Source of the DNA: Streptomyces mangrovisoli
GTDB lineage: Bacteria; Actinomycetota; Actinomycetes; Streptomycetales; Streptomycetaceae
Assembly: GCF_000974985.2 (NCBI RefSeq)
Contig: NZ_LAVA02000024.1
Span: forward strand, 1 to 64,000
DNA length: 64,000 nt
Reading direction: 5' to 3'
The position numbers were made by a program, and so were the translations under genes. Positions within the stretch are counted from its first letter, which is position 1. Every line of letters begins with the position of its first letter. This document shows positions 1 through 9,545 of the stretch, piece after piece. The notes under the pieces were generated by a model that searched no databases, was not told the DNA's origin, and worked only from the letters and a program-made list of their open reading frames with translations.

Positions 1-83
1 TGCCGCGGCCGACAGCCACGCCCCCACCACCGCACGCCCGGCTGCCGGCCGCGCCCCCACCACCACATGCCCCCGGCCGGGAA

Positions 84-1586
84 CTACGCCCCCACCGCCC
101 GCGACAACGTGAAGATCAGCAGACCCGCCAGCGACCCCACCACCGTGCCGTTGATGCGGATGAACTGGAGGTCGCGGCCGATGTGGGCCTCGATCTTGCG
201 GGTCGTGTGTTCCGCGTCCCAGCCCGCCACCGTGTCGGTGATCAGCGAGGTGATCTCCTTGCGGTACGTCGTCACCACGTACACCGCCGCGCCCTCCACC
301 CAGCGGTCGACCTTCCCCGCCACCTTGGGGTCCGCCTCCATCCGCGCGCCCAGCGACAGCAGCGAGGCCCGCACCCTCAGGCGCAGCTCGCTGCGTTCGT
401 CCTCCGCCGCCGACACGATCATGGACCGTACGGCCGTCCACGCGGACGCGATGAGGTCCTGCACCTCGCCCCGAGCGAGCACCTCGCTCTTGAGCCGTTC
501 GACCCGCGCGCGGGTGTCCGTGTCGGACTGGAGGTCCGCGGCGAAGTCCGCCAGGAAACGGTCGAGCGCACCACGGGCCGGGTGGGAGGGCATGTCGCGC
601 ATCTCGGTCACGAAGCGCAGCAGTTCCTTGTAGACCCGCTCGCCGACCTTCTTGTCGACGAACCGCGGGGTCCAGCCGGGCGCGCCGCCCTGCACCGCGT
701 CCATGACCTGCCCGTCGTGCAGCACCAGCCAGTCGTGCGCCCGGCCCACGACCAGGTCCACGAACCGGCGGTGTCCGCCGTCGGCCACGATCCGCTCCAG
801 CATCTTGCCCATGCCGGGCGCGATCTCCCGGGCGTCGGCGCGCCGCGTGATCGCCTCCCCGACCACGGCCTGCACGTCGGAGTCGCGCAGCACGGTCAGC
901 GCGCCGCGCAGCGCGGTGGCCAGCTCCGCCGTCACCCGGTCGGCGTGTTCCGGCTCGGCGAGCCAGTGGCCCAGCCGGCCGCCGATGCCGACGGCACGCA
1001 GCCGCTGGCGTACGACGTCCTCGGAGAGGAAGTTCTCCCCGACGAACTCGCCGAGCGAGACGCCCAGCTGGTCCTTCTTGGTGGGGATGATCGCGGTGTG
1101 CGGGATGGGCAGGCCGAGGGGGTGGCGGAAGAGCGCCGTGACCGCGAACCAGTCGGCCAGCGCGCCGACCATGCCGGCCTCGGCGGCCGCGGCGACGTAG
1201 CCCGCCCAGGCGCCCGCGCCCGCGTGGTCCGCCCAGGTGGCGAGGACGTAGACGACGGCCACGAACAGCAGCAGACCGGCGGCGGTGAGCTTCATCCGGC
1301 GCACGCCGCGCTGCCGCTCCTCGTCGGCGGGGGTGAAGGCGGTCATCGTCCGGTGGGTGGGGGCCGCCACGGCACCGGCACCGGCACCTGCCTCGGCCCC
1401 GGCCCCGGCCTCGGCCCCGGCCCCGGCCTCGGCCTCAGCACCGGCACCGGCACCGGCACCGGCACCGGCACCTGCACCTGCCGCCGTCCCACCCGCGGCC
1501 CCGTCGGCAGACCCACCCGCAGACCCGCCGGGCGGCGCTTCCCCTCCCTCGGTCGCGTCCCGGCCCTCCGGTTGCGTCTCAGCCAT
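84..1586 (-). CDS. DUF445 family membrane protein
   Basis: About 500 residues from the ATG at 1586; in-frame ATGs at 1601 and 1646 are also possible. The first ~75 residues are a Gly/Ala/Glu low-complexity stretch. They are followed by a hydrophobic helix (LTAAGLLLFVAVVYVLATWA) and the segment MVGALADWFAVTALFRHPLG, which is the hallmark of DUF445. The protein ends in a second membrane helix (VVGSLAGLLIFTLSRAVGA). The long middle part is helical and charged, so the likely topology is two membrane anchors around a cytoplasmic or extracytoplasmic helical domain. The molecular function of DUF445 proteins is not known to me. It lies alone, divergent from the SGNH hydrolase. Confidence 0.9.
   Translation of the reverse strand: MAETQPEGRDATEGGEAPPGGSAGGSADGAAGGTAAGAGAGAGAGAGAGAEAEAGAGAEAGAGAEAGAGAGAVAAPTHRTMTAFTPADEERQRGVRRMKLTAAGLLLFVAVVYVLATWADHAGAGAWAGYVAAAAEAGMVGALADWFAVTALFRHPLGLPIPHTAIIPTKKDQLGVSLGEFVGENFLSEDVVRQRLRAVGIGGRLGHWLAEPEHADRVTAELATALRGALTVLRDSDVQAVVGEAITRRADAREIAPGMGKMLERIVADGGHRRFVDLVVGRAHDWLVLHDGQVMDAVQGGAPGWTPRFVDKKVGERVYKELLRFVTEMRDMPSHPARGALDRFLADFAADLQSDTDTRARVERLKSEVLARGEVQDLIASAWTAVRSMIVSAAEDERSELRLRVRASLLSLGARMEADPKVAGKVDRWVEGAAVYVVTTYRKEITSLITDTVAGWDAEHTTRKIEAHIGRDLQFIRINGTVVGSLAGLLIFTLSRAVGA
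1368..1485. repeat. Gly-Ala/Glu-Ala low-complexity coding repeat
   Basis: Runs of six-base units (ggcacc and ggcctc-like on the + strand) inside the DUF445 gene encode alternating Gly-Ala with occasional Glu on the minus strand. The run is prone to slippage, so its length may vary between strains. Confidence 0.75.
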
Positions 1587-1824
1587 GTGCTCCACCCGCA
1601 TCCGATTCACCCGTTCGGTGATCTCACCCGTTCGGTGATCCCTCACACATTGTCCCTTCCTGACCGACTCCTGGAACGGATCAGGAGTTCCCGGCGTCTG
1701 TCAGGACGGGACGTCCGACATGTACCTGAGGACCCGGATCGGCGGCCCACAGGCCCGTGACGCATCATGGGCTCATCGGACGGAGCCCGGGGGCTCCCCA
1801 GTGCCCGAGGAGAACAGCACTCGC

Positions 1825-3156
1825 ATGCCCAGGCGTCATGGCCATGCCCTGCTCAGTGCGGTGATCGCGCTGGTGGTGGCACTGTCGGCGGCGATATACG
1901 TCGGCGTGGCCGCGGACGACGGCACCAGCCGTGACGCGCCCGCCGGCCACCGGTCCGCGCGCAGTTCCGCCGCGCCCGCCTCCACCGGCACCTGGGTGGG
2001 CGCCTGGTCCGCGGCACCGGCCGGCGCCGAGCCCGGAACCGAGACGAGCGGCCTGGCCGGGCGCTCGGTGCGCAACGTGGTGCACGCGAGCGCGGAGGGC
2101 ACCAGCGCCCGGATAACCCTCTCCAACCTCTACGGCCAGGCCCCGCTGACCATCACGCACGCCACCGTCGCCGTCGCCGCGGGCGCCGACACCGCGACCG
2201 CCGCCACGCAGTCGATGCGGCGGGTCACCTTCGGCGGCTCCACCTCCGTCGTCATACCGGCGGGCGGCCAGGTGATGAGCGACGCCGTCCGCCTCACCGT
2301 CGCCAACGGCTCCGACGTGCTCGTCACCACCTACTCCCCCACCGCGTCCGGCCCGGTCACCTACCACCCGCGCGCGCAGCAGATCTCCTACGTCGCCCGG
2401 GGCGACCGCACCGAGGACACCACCGGCGCCGCGTACACCGAACAGACGCCTTACTGGCGCTATCTGACCGCGCTGGACGTGCTCAGCAACGACTCGGACG
2501 GCACGGTCGTCGCGCTCGGCGACTCCCTCACCGACGGCATCACCTCCACCGTGGGCGCCAACCGCCGCTGGACCGACGACCTCGCGGGCCGGCTTCGCTC
2601 CGCGATCACCGCGGGGCAGGACCTGCCCCGCTACTCCGTCGTCAACGAGGGCATCAGCGGCAACCAGGTCCTGGCGAACGGGCTCGGCCGGCCCGCGGAC
2701 AACCAGAGCGGGCTCGGGCGGTTCGGCCGCGACGTGCTCTCCCGCACCAACGTGAAGGTCGTCGTCATCGACCTCGGCGTCAACGACATCCTGCGCAACC
2801 CGAAGCTGGCCGACCCGGACCGGATCGTCGCGGGCCTGCGCACCCTGGTCCGGCAGGCACACGCCCGCGGGGTGAAGGTGATCGGCGCGACCCTCATGCC
2901 CTTCGAGGGCCACGAAGGCTACAGCGCGGCCCGCGAGACGGTACGCCGGCAGGTCAACGCGCGGATCAGGGCGGGCCGGGTCTACGACTCCTACGTCGAC
3001 TTCGACAAGGCCCTGCGCGACCCGTACGACCCGCGGCGCCTGCGGTCGGACTACGACTCGGGAGACCATCTGCACCCGAGCGACGCGGGCTTCCGGCGGA
3101 TGGCCCAGTCGTTCGACCTGCGGATGCTGAAGGGGGCGGGGCAGGCGGAGTCGTAG
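1825..3156 (+). CDS. SGNH/GDSL hydrolase, signal-anchored
   Basis: About 443 residues. I chose the ATG at 1825 because GAGGAG lies 12 bases upstream; an in-frame GTG at 1801 is the alternative. An N-terminal hydrophobic segment (ALLSAVIALVVALSAAIYVG) predicts export or membrane anchoring. Serine-esterase blocks are visible: VVALGDSLTDG with the nucleophile Ser (block I), a Gly in NEGISGNQ (block II), GVNDI (block III) and DHLHPSDAG with the catalytic Asp/His (block V). The N-terminal 200 residues form the beta-rich region usual in this large actinobacterial subgroup. It probably acts outside the membrane on an ester substrate, which cannot be told from sequence. Confidence 0.92.
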   Translation: MPRRHGHALLSAVIALVVALSAAIYVGVAADDGTSRDAPAGHRSARSSAAPASTGTWVGAWSAAPAGAEPGTETSGLAGRSVRNVVHASAEGTSARITLSNLYGQAPLTITHATVAVAAGADTATAATQSMRRVTFGGSTSVVIPAGGQVMSDAVRLTVANGSDVLVTTYSPTASGPVTYHPRAQQISYVARGDRTEDTTGAAYTEQTPYWRYLTALDVLSNDSDGTVVALGDSLTDGITSTVGANRRWTDDLAGRLRSAITAGQDLPRYSVVNEGISGNQVLANGLGRPADNQSGLGRFGRDVLSRTNVKVVVIDLGVNDILRNPKLADPDRIVAGLRTLVRQAHARGVKVIGATLMPFEGHEGYSAARETVRRQVNARIRAGRVYDSYVDFDKALRDPYDPRRLRSDYDSGDHLHPSDAGFRRMAQSFDLRMLKGAGQAES

Positions 3157-3190
3157 CGGACGGGGCACACACCCCGCCCCGAGGCCGGAC

Positions 3191-3250
3191 AACGGACATC
3201 CCCCGGCCGTCCCGGACATCCCCCGGCCACCCCGGACATCCCCCGGCCGC
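3191..3250. repeat. 20-base tandem repeat, three copies
   Basis: The unit cggacatcccccggcc plus four variable bases starts at 3193, 3213 and 3233. It lies in the intergenic stretch between two convergent genes, close after the SGNH hydrolase stop. No coding role is seen. Confidence 0.8.
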
Positions 3251-3315
3251 TCGACCATCCGACCCGGCGGCCCCGGCGGCCCCGGCGACACGCCACCCGG
3301 CCGGACAGCCGCCGC

Positions 3316-4197
3316 TCAGTACCCCCCGTGCCGCCGCCGGTGCCGGTCCTGCCGGCGCTCCCGGTGCCGTTCCCGCATCTCCTCGCGGCGCTCCCGGTGT
3401 TGCTCGCGCATCTCGTCGCGGCGCTCCCGCAGCAGCTCGCGCTGCTCCTCCATCGCCTCCCGCCGCGCGTCGTGCAGGTCGAACAGGCCGCGGTGGTGGG
3501 CCGCGCCCAGCTCGCGCCGCGCCTCCCGGCGGTCGAGCTTCTCCTGCCGCCGCTCCTCCTTCAGACGCAGCCGCTCCGCCCGCGTCAGCTTGCGCTCCAC
3601 GCCGACGCCGCCCCAGAAGGCGAACCCGGTGACGATCACCCTGGGCGCGCCCGGCTCGCCCGGCACGCCCTCCTGACTGTGGTCGAAGCCGCCCATGACG
3701 CCGATGCCGCGGACCACGACCTCGACGCCCGGGGGCACGACGACGTTCATCCCGCCCATGATCGCGATGCAGTTGATCTCGACCTCGCGGTCGGCGAAGT
3801 CCGCGTCACGCAGATCGATCTCGCCGCCGCCCCAGAAGGCGAAGCAGGTGAACCGCCTGGGCACGGTCCAGCGGCCCTTGCGCTGGAACCCGGACATCAC
3901 CGCCACGGCCCCGCTGGAGGAGCCCTCGCCTCCGACGATCCGCGAGCCCCAACTCCCGCTCGGCTCGGGTTCCTTGACGAAGGAGACGGGCGAGGGCGGG
4001 GTGACGCCGGCGGCCGGCAGGTCACGGGTGAGGGGCGCCAGTTCGGCGTACGTGCGCGCCGCGTAGGTCGCCTCCAGGCGTTCCTCGAACTCCGTCATGT
4101 CGAGGCGCCCCTCGGCGAGGGCGTCCCGCAGGACCTCGGCGACTCGTTCACGATCGGCGTCGGATGCGCGAAGCTCCGGGGCTGCGTCGTCGGTCAT
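3316..4197 (-). CDS. DUF1707 / LiaF-like C-terminal domain protein
   Basis: 293 residues. Residues ~8-60 (RASDADRERVAEVLRDALAEG, ending near TRDLPA) match DUF1707, an actinobacterial N-terminal domain. The middle (~100-200) has the beta-helical LiaF/YvqF-type pattern with repeated IxxMGG turns (AVMSGF, CIAIMGGMNVVVPPGV, GIGVMGGF). The last ~90 residues are an extremely Arg/Glu-rich helix, predicted coiled coil, with repeated RERREEMRE units. No membrane helix is seen. The gene starts 11 bases after the end of the ABC ATPase gene upstream of it on the same strand, so it may be the last gene of that exporter operon. A role in envelope-stress sensing is inference from the LiaF likeness only. Confidence 0.85.
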   Translation of the reverse strand: MTDDAAPELRASDADRERVAEVLRDALAEGRLDMTEFEERLEATYAARTYAELAPLTRDLPAAGVTPPSPVSFVKEPEPSGSWGSRIVGGEGSSSGAVAVMSGFQRKGRWTVPRRFTCFAFWGGGEIDLRDADFADREVEINCIAIMGGMNVVVPPGVEVVVRGIGVMGGFDHSQEGVPGEPGAPRVIVTGFAFWGGVGVERKLTRAERLRLKEERRQEKLDRREARRELGAAHHRGLFDLHDARREAMEEQRELLRERRDEMREQHRERREEMRERHRERRQDRHRRRHGGY

Positions 4198-4207
4198 GGA
4201 CAGCAGC

Positions 4208-5221
4208 CTACGAGACCGTCCTGCCCGCGTACATCTTCGCGATGACGGCCTCGATGTCCGGTTCCCGCACCGAGAGATCGACCAGCGGGTACGCGGCGGC
4301 GACGTGCGCGAGCAGCGGCGCGGCCGAGCGGTCCGCGGGGAACGCCAGCCACTGGCGCGCCCCCTCCACCCGCACCACGCGGGCGCCGGGCACGTCGACG
4401 GGCGGCAGTTCGCGCTCCAGGTCCACCACCAGCGTGCGTTCGCTCTCGCCCGCCTCGTGCAGCCCGGCGAGCGGGCCGTCGTACATCAGACGGCCGTGGT
4501 CGATGACCATCACCCGCGAGCAGAGCTGCTCGATGTCCTGGAGGTCGTGCGTGGTGAGCAGCACCGTGGTGCCGCGCTCGGTGTTCACGTCCCTCAGGAA
4601 ACCACGGACCTTGACCTTGGAGATCACGTCCAGGCCGATCGTCGGCTCGTCGAGGTAGAGGATCTCCGGGTCGTGCAGCAGGGCCGCGGCGATGTCGCCG
4701 CGCATCCGCTGGCCGAGCGAGAGCTGCCGTACGGGCACGTCCAACAGGTCCGCCAGTTCGAGGAGTTCGACGCAGCGGTCGAGGTTCTCCCGGTAACGGG
4801 CGTCGGGGATGCGGTACATGCGGTGCATCAGCCGGTAGGAGTCGATCAGCGGCAGGTCCCACCACAGGGTCGTACGCTGCCCGAAGACGACGCCGATGCG
4901 CTGGGCCAGCCGGGTGCGCTCGCGGGAGGGGTCGAGGCCCGCGACGCGCAGGCGGCCGCCGCTCGGGGTGAGGATGCCCGTGAGCATCTTGATGGTGGTG
5001 GACTTCCCGGCGCCGTTCGGGCCGATGTAGCCGACCATCTCCCCGCGCCGCACCCGGAAGGACAGCGCGTCCACGGCCCGCACCTCGTGCCGCTCCCGCT
5101 TCAGGAAGCCGGTCCTGCGCCGCACGTCGAAGACCTTCTCGACACCGTCGAGTTCGATGAGCGCAGCACCCTGCGCGCCGGGTCCGCCGTCCACCGCCGG
5201 CTCCTCCTTGTCCACGTCCAC
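4208..5221 (-). CDS. ABC-2 type exporter, ATP-binding subunit
   Basis: 337 residues. Walker A GPNGAGKSTTIK (~75), Q-loop region, signature LSLGQRMRGD, Walker B EILYLDEPTIGLD and the switch His in LLTTHDLQDIEQL are all visible, so it should be an active ATPase. It belongs to the daunorubicin/YhaQ-like group that pairs with ABC-2 membrane proteins. It follows the permease gene after six bases and forms one operon with the two permeases. Substrate unknown; such triplets export lipids, drugs or peptides. Confidence 0.95.
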   Translation of the reverse strand: MDVDKEEPAVDGGPGAQGAALIELDGVEKVFDVRRRTGFLKRERHEVRAVDALSFRVRRGEMVGYIGPNGAGKSTTIKMLTGILTPSGGRLRVAGLDPSRERTRLAQRIGVVFGQRTTLWWDLPLIDSYRLMHRMYRIPDARYRENLDRCVELLELADLLDVPVRQLSLGQRMRGDIAAALLHDPEILYLDEPTIGLDVISKVKVRGFLRDVNTERGTTVLLTTHDLQDIEQLCSRVMVIDHGRLMYDGPLAGLHEAGESERTLVVDLERELPPVDVPGARVVRVEGARQWLAFPADRSAAPLLAHVAAAYPLVDLSVREPDIEAVIAKMYAGRTVS

Positions 5222-5227
5222 TCCCCG

Positions 5228-6031
5228 TCAGCTCCCCGTGCTCCGGTACGACCGCAGCCCCGCCCGCCACGCCACCCCGGACAGCGCCCCGCAGCCGGCC
5301 GCCACCAGCGGCGAGGTGAACGCCACCCAGCCGGGCAGGTCCAACGGCAGCGGCCGGCCCAGCAGATAGGCGGCCGGCACCCAGTTCACGAAGGCCAGCG
5401 GCAGCACGAACGTCACCCCGCGCACCAGCTCCGTGCCGAACACGGTCGGCGGGTACTGGAGCAGCGTCGTACCGCCGTACGTGAACGCGTTCTGCACCTC
5501 CGACGCGTCCTGCGCCACGAACTGGAAGGCCGCGCCGGCCACGAACACCGCGCAGAAGATCCCCGCGCCGCTCAGCAGGACCACCGGCATCAGCAGCACC
5601 TTCGGCAGGGTCCAGTCGACGCCGACGGCGGTCACCGCCCAGCCGAGGACCAGGGCGCCCTGGGTCACCCGCCCCAGCCGGCGCAGCCCGAACCGGTCGG
5701 CGGCCACCTGCGCGAGGACCGGCGCCGGACGCACCAGCAGGGTGTCCAGCGTGCCGTCGCGCACCCGCTGCCCGAGCCGCTCCATCGAACCGATCGCCAG
5801 GTCGGCGAGGCCGAAGGAGACGCACGACAGGCCGTACAGAAAGGCGACTTCGGACAGCGGCCAGCCGCCGAGCGCGTCGACGCGCGAGAACATCAGCAGG
5901 ATCGCGACGAAGTCCAGGGCGGTCACCGTGAAACTGGCGAACGTCGACATCACGAACGACGCGCGGTACGCCATCGTGGAACGGATCCACATGGCGGCGA
6001 TCAGCCGGTAGACCCGCAGCCCCTCAGCCAC
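5228..6031 (-). CDS. ABC-2 family transporter permease
   Basis: 267 residues with about six hydrophobic segments (for example ALDFVAILLMFSRV, VLLMPVVLLSGAGIFCAVFV). The motif RVRDGTLDTLLVRPAPVL after the second/third helix is the conserved cytoplasmic coupling loop of this ABC-2 permease family. The start overlaps the end of the upstream permease by eight bases, implying translational coupling. It probably forms a heterodimer with the upstream permease and is driven by the downstream ATPase. Confidence 0.9.
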   Translation of the reverse strand: MAEGLRVYRLIAAMWIRSTMAYRASFVMSTFASFTVTALDFVAILLMFSRVDALGGWPLSEVAFLYGLSCVSFGLADLAIGSMERLGQRVRDGTLDTLLVRPAPVLAQVAADRFGLRRLGRVTQGALVLGWAVTAVGVDWTLPKVLLMPVVLLSGAGIFCAVFVAGAAFQFVAQDASEVQNAFTYGGTTLLQYPPTVFGTELVRGVTFVLPLAFVNWVPAAYLLGRPLPLDLPGWVAFTSPLVAAGCGALSGVAWRAGLRSYRSTGS

Positions 6032-6833
6032 CCTGCACCACCACCCTGCGGGTCGCCGCCGACTGGAGCAGCCGCCCGGCCGCCAGCAGCACCAGCGCCC
6101 ACGCTCCCTGGAACGCGAACGTGCGCCACACGTCCGCCTCCCCGAGCAGCACGTCCGCCGGCCGCTGCAGCAGCGACGACCACGGCAGCAGGCGTACGAC
6201 GTCGCCGAGCGCGCCCGGGAAGACGTTGAGCGGCAGCATCAGCCCCGAGCAGAAGAACCCGGCGAGCATCATGATCTGCGTCATGCCGGTGCCGTCCAGC
6301 AGCCAGAAGGACAGCAGCGCCACCAGGTAGCGGATGCCGAAGCTGACGGCCATCGCGAGCGCGAGCGCCACCAGGAACGCAGCCCAGGTCCCCCAGTCGT
6401 GCGGCAGCGCCACCGGGAAGACCAGCGCGCCGAACACGAAGGGCAGCACGCCCCGGCCCAGCAGCTGGAACAACGACCTCCCCAAGTCGGCGGCGAACCA
6501 CCACAGTTGGAGATCGGCCGGGCGGTACAGATCCACCGCCACGTCCCCGGTCCTGATGCGTTCCATCAGCTCGGTCTCGACGCCGCTGCCGCCTATCGCC
6601 AGGGTCGCGAGCAGCGCCTGGCCCAGCCATACGTAGGTGACCGCCTGCGCGCGGTCGTACCCGCCGAGATGCGGACGCACATCCCACAGGGCGAGATATG
6701 TGTACACAAGGATCAGTCCGAACACGGTGTTGGTGAACACTCCGGCGACGGTCGCCGTCCGATAGGTCGCGTATCGTCGGAAACCACCCACCGTGACGGC
6801 CGCGTACAACCGTCCCGAGCCCACGTCAGTCAA
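6024..6833 (-). CDS. ABC-2 family transporter permease
   Basis: 269 residues, about six membrane segments. ERIRTGDVAVDLYRPADLQ corresponds to the same coupling-loop motif as in the second permease, showing that the two are paralogues. It is the first gene of the three-gene exporter operon and diverges from the penicillin-binding protein gene; its start is 196 bases from the PBP start, so the operon promoter should lie between 6834 and 7028. Substrate not predictable. Confidence 0.9.
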   Translation of the reverse strand: MTDVGSGRLYAAVTVGGFRRYATYRTATVAGVFTNTVFGLILVYTYLALWDVRPHLGGYDRAQAVTYVWLGQALLATLAIGGSGVETELMERIRTGDVAVDLYRPADLQLWWFAADLGRSLFQLLGRGVLPFVFGALVFPVALPHDWGTWAAFLVALALAMAVSFGIRYLVALLSFWLLDGTGMTQIMMLAGFFCSGLMLPLNVFPGALGDVVRLLPWSSLLQRPADVLLGEADVWRTFAFQGAWALVLLAAGRLLQSAATRRVVVQGG

Positions 6834-7028
6834 CCTCCCCAGGACCGCCCGGCACCGAAGCGCAGGAGCCTAGTCCGCGGCCGGTGACGGATGCCACACG
6901 TTTTCGGGGCCCGACGCGCGCCGTGGTTCGGAACGGAACGCTTGGTGCGAGAGTCTTCAACCGGGGACGCAGTTGGCGTACGAGGGCGTACGGGAACGTA
7001 CGACGCGAAACAGGAGTCCGTGCACGAG

Positions 7029-9455
7029 ATGAGCGACGAGCCGCAGCCGCAGCAGCCGACCGAGGGCTGGGCACCGAGAGAGCCGCAGGCGGCCGGGGCC
7101 CCGGGCCCCGCGGCCCCGGCCGGCGCGGCGGGCGCGGGCGCCAAGCGGCCCAAGCGGCCACGGCGCACCGGATGGCGGCGACTCGTGCCCACCTGGCGGA
7201 TGGTGGTCGGTTCGTTCGTGATGGCCGTGCTGCTGGTGATCGGCCTGTTCTTCCTCGGCTATTCGCTGGTCAGCATCCCCTCCGCCAACGCGCTCGCGAT
7301 GAAGCAGGCCAACGTCTACCTCTACGCCGACGGCACCCAGATCGCCCGCGACGGCGCCGTCAACCGCGAGAACGTCAGCCTCGCGCAGGTCTCCAAGGCC
7401 GCCCAGCACGCCGTACTCGCCGCCGAGGACCGGGACTTCTACACCGAGTCGGCCATCGACCCCAAGGCGATGCTGCGGGCCGGCTGGAACACCGCGACCG
7501 GCAAGGGCAGGCAGTCCGGCTCCACGATCACCCAGCAGTACGTGAAGAACTACTACCTGGCGCAGGAACAGACCGTCACCCGCAAGGTGAAGGAGTTCTT
7601 CATCTCCATCAAGCTGGACCGCGAGAAGTCCAAGGACGAGATCTTCGAGGGCTACCTCAACACCAGTTACTTCGGCCGCAACGCCTACGGCATCCAGGCC
7701 GCCGCCCAGGCGTACTACGGCACCGACGCCGCCGGCCTCGACCCGGCCCGCGCCGCCTACCTCGCCGCCCTCGTCAACGCGCCCAGCGAGTACGACGTCA
7801 TCGCCCACCCCGAGAACAAGGCCTCGGCCGTGGCCCGCTGGAACTACGTCCTCGACGGCATGGTGAAGAAGCACTGGCTCAGCCCCGCCGAGCGGGCCGG
7901 GATGAAGTTCCCGATGCCCAGGGAACAGACGCTCTCCACCGGCATGTCCGGCCAGCGCGGCTACATCGTCAACGCGATCAAGGACTACCTCACCACCAAC
8001 AAGATCCTCGACACGGACGCCCTCGACGCCGGCGGGTACCGGATCACCACCACCCTGCAGAAGAGCAAGCAGGACGCCTTCGTGAAGGCCGTCGACGACC
8101 GGCTCATGTCCCGGCTCGACAAGAAGCACCGCAAGGTCGACACCTACGTCCGCGCGGGCGGCGCCGCCGTCGACCCGAGCACGGGCGAGGTCGTCGCGAT
8201 GTACGGCGGCATCGACTACGTGCAGCAGTACACGAACAACGCCACCCGCGGCGACTTCCAAGTGGGCTCCACCTTCAAGCCGTTCGTGTTCGCCTCGGCC
8301 GTGCAGAACCACTCGATGACGCAGGACGGGGACATGATCTCCCCCAACACCTACTACGACGGCACCAACCAGCGCCCCGTGGAGGGCTGGAGCGGCGGCG
8401 CCTACGCCCCGCACAACGAGGACGAGGTCGACTACGGCGACATCACCGTGCGCACCGCCACCGACAAGTCCGTCAACTCGGTCTACGCGCAGATGGCCGT
8501 CGACGTCGGCCCCGCGAAGGTCAAGCAGACCGCGGTCGACCTGGGCATCCCGGCCGACACCAAGGACCTCAGCCCCTACCCGTCGATCGCGCTCGGCACC
8601 GCGACCGCCAGCGTCCTCGACATGGCGGAGGCGTACGCCACGCTGGCCAACCACGGCGAGCACGGCACGTACACCATGATCAGCAAGATCACGAGGAACG
8701 GCGTGGAGGACGTGCAGCTGCCGCACGCCGCCACCACGCAGGCCGTCAGCCGCGAGGCCGCCGACACCACCACCTCGGTGCTCCGGAGCGTCGTCCAGAA
8801 CGGCACCGCGACCGCCGCCCTCCAGGCGGGCCGCCCCGCCGCGGGCAAGACCGGCACCGCCGAGGAGGACACCGCGGCCTGGTTCGCCGGCTACACGCCC
8901 GACCTCGCCACCGTCGTCTCGGTCATGGGCCAGGACCCGGTGACCGCCGCGCACAAGTCGCTCTACGGCGCCATGGGGCTGCCGCGCATCAACGGCGGCG
9001 GGGCGCCCGCGGAGATCTGGGCCGCCTTCACCCAGGAGGCCCTGAAGAACAAGCCGGTGCGCGACTTCGACCTCGAGCTCCAGGTCGGCGCGGACATGAC
9101 CGCGCCGCCGAGCGCCCCGGCGAGCGGCCGGTCCACGACCCCGGGCACGAGCACGCCGTCCACCGGCCCGACCGGCCGGACGCCGGGCCAGACCCAGGGG
9201 CAGACCACCGGCCAGACCACCGGCACCCCGACCGACGGCACCGCGACCGGCGGGACCACCGCGGGCGGGACCACCACCGGCACCGGAGGCACCACCGGCA
9301 CCGGCGGGACGACGACCGGCGGCACCACAGGCCAGCAACCGAGCGGCGGCACGACGGGCGACGCCGGGACGACGACGGGCACCACGACCGGCGGCACCGG
9401 CACGACCACCGGGGGCGCGGGACCGCTCAGCACGGGGGCGGCACGAAGACACTGA
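7029..9455 (+). CDS. Bifunctional class A penicillin-binding protein
   Basis: About 808 residues from the ATG at 7029 (AGGAG 12 bases upstream; the open frame extends back to 6891). Order: Pro/Ala/Gly-rich cytoplasmic tail, one membrane helix (VVGSFVMAVLLVIGLFFLGY), a GT51 glycosyltransferase domain with EDRDFYTESAID and GSTITQQYVKN, then a transpeptidase domain with STFKPF (SxxK), SVN (SxN) and KTGTAEED (KTG). All catalytic motifs are intact, so it should polymerise and cross-link peptidoglycan outside the membrane. The C-terminal ~110 residues are a Thr/Gly-rich low-complexity tail of the kind that may thread into the wall. A strong terminator follows. Confidence 0.96.
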   Translation: MSDEPQPQQPTEGWAPREPQAAGAPGPAAPAGAAGAGAKRPKRPRRTGWRRLVPTWRMVVGSFVMAVLLVIGLFFLGYSLVSIPSANALAMKQANVYLYADGTQIARDGAVNRENVSLAQVSKAAQHAVLAAEDRDFYTESAIDPKAMLRAGWNTATGKGRQSGSTITQQYVKNYYLAQEQTVTRKVKEFFISIKLDREKSKDEIFEGYLNTSYFGRNAYGIQAAAQAYYGTDAAGLDPARAAYLAALVNAPSEYDVIAHPENKASAVARWNYVLDGMVKKHWLSPAERAGMKFPMPREQTLSTGMSGQRGYIVNAIKDYLTTNKILDTDALDAGGYRITTTLQKSKQDAFVKAVDDRLMSRLDKKHRKVDTYVRAGGAAVDPSTGEVVAMYGGIDYVQQYTNNATRGDFQVGSTFKPFVFASAVQNHSMTQDGDMISPNTYYDGTNQRPVEGWSGGAYAPHNEDEVDYGDITVRTATDKSVNSVYAQMAVDVGPAKVKQTAVDLGIPADTKDLSPYPSIALGTATASVLDMAEAYATLANHGEHGTYTMISKITRNGVEDVQLPHAATTQAVSREAADTTTSVLRSVVQNGTATAALQAGRPAAGKTGTAEEDTAAWFAGYTPDLATVVSVMGQDPVTAAHKSLYGAMGLPRINGGGAPAEIWAAFTQEALKNKPVRDFDLELQVGADMTAPPSAPASGRSTTPGTSTPSTGPTGRTPGQTQGQTTGQTTGTPTDGTATGGTTAGGTTTGTGGTTGTGGTTTGGTTGQQPSGGTTGDAGTTTGTTTGGTGTTTGGAGPLSTGAARRH
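9150..9430 (+). repeat. Thr/Gly-rich tail coding repeat of the PBP
   Basis: Short units based on accggc, acgacc and ggcacc encode repeated TGGTT, TGTGG and TGQT units at the PBP C-terminus. No domain is recognisable; it is probably a flexible wall-facing tail and a likely length-variable tract. Confidence 0.75.
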
Positions 9456-9479
9456 CGGACGAGACCCCCGTACGGACAC

Positions 9480-9520
9480 GGCGAAGGGGCCGGTGGCATC
9501 GCGCCACCGGCCCCTTCGCC
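9480..9520 (+). terminator. Strong hairpin after the PBP gene
   Basis: An 18-base perfect inverted repeat (9480-9497 with 9503-9520) and a 5-base loop lie 25 bases after the PBP stop and just before the convergent GroES-like gene end. It can serve both strands. Confidence 0.88.
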
Positions 9521-9545
9521 GATCCGTTCGATTCCGCTACGGCGG

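Noticed and set aside
1..83. Possible gene end at the left edge
   Set aside because: Only a ccccaccacc-type repetitive stretch is visible; no supported reading frame.
183..1760. Long + strand open frame opposite the DUF445 gene
   Set aside because: Composition follows the codon shadow of the minus-strand gene; no recognisable domain and no start context.
4194..5990. Minus-strand 598-codon frame across the ABC exporter genes
   Set aside because: Low-complexity Arg/Gly/Ala composition; the real genes in the other frame carry all ABC motifs.
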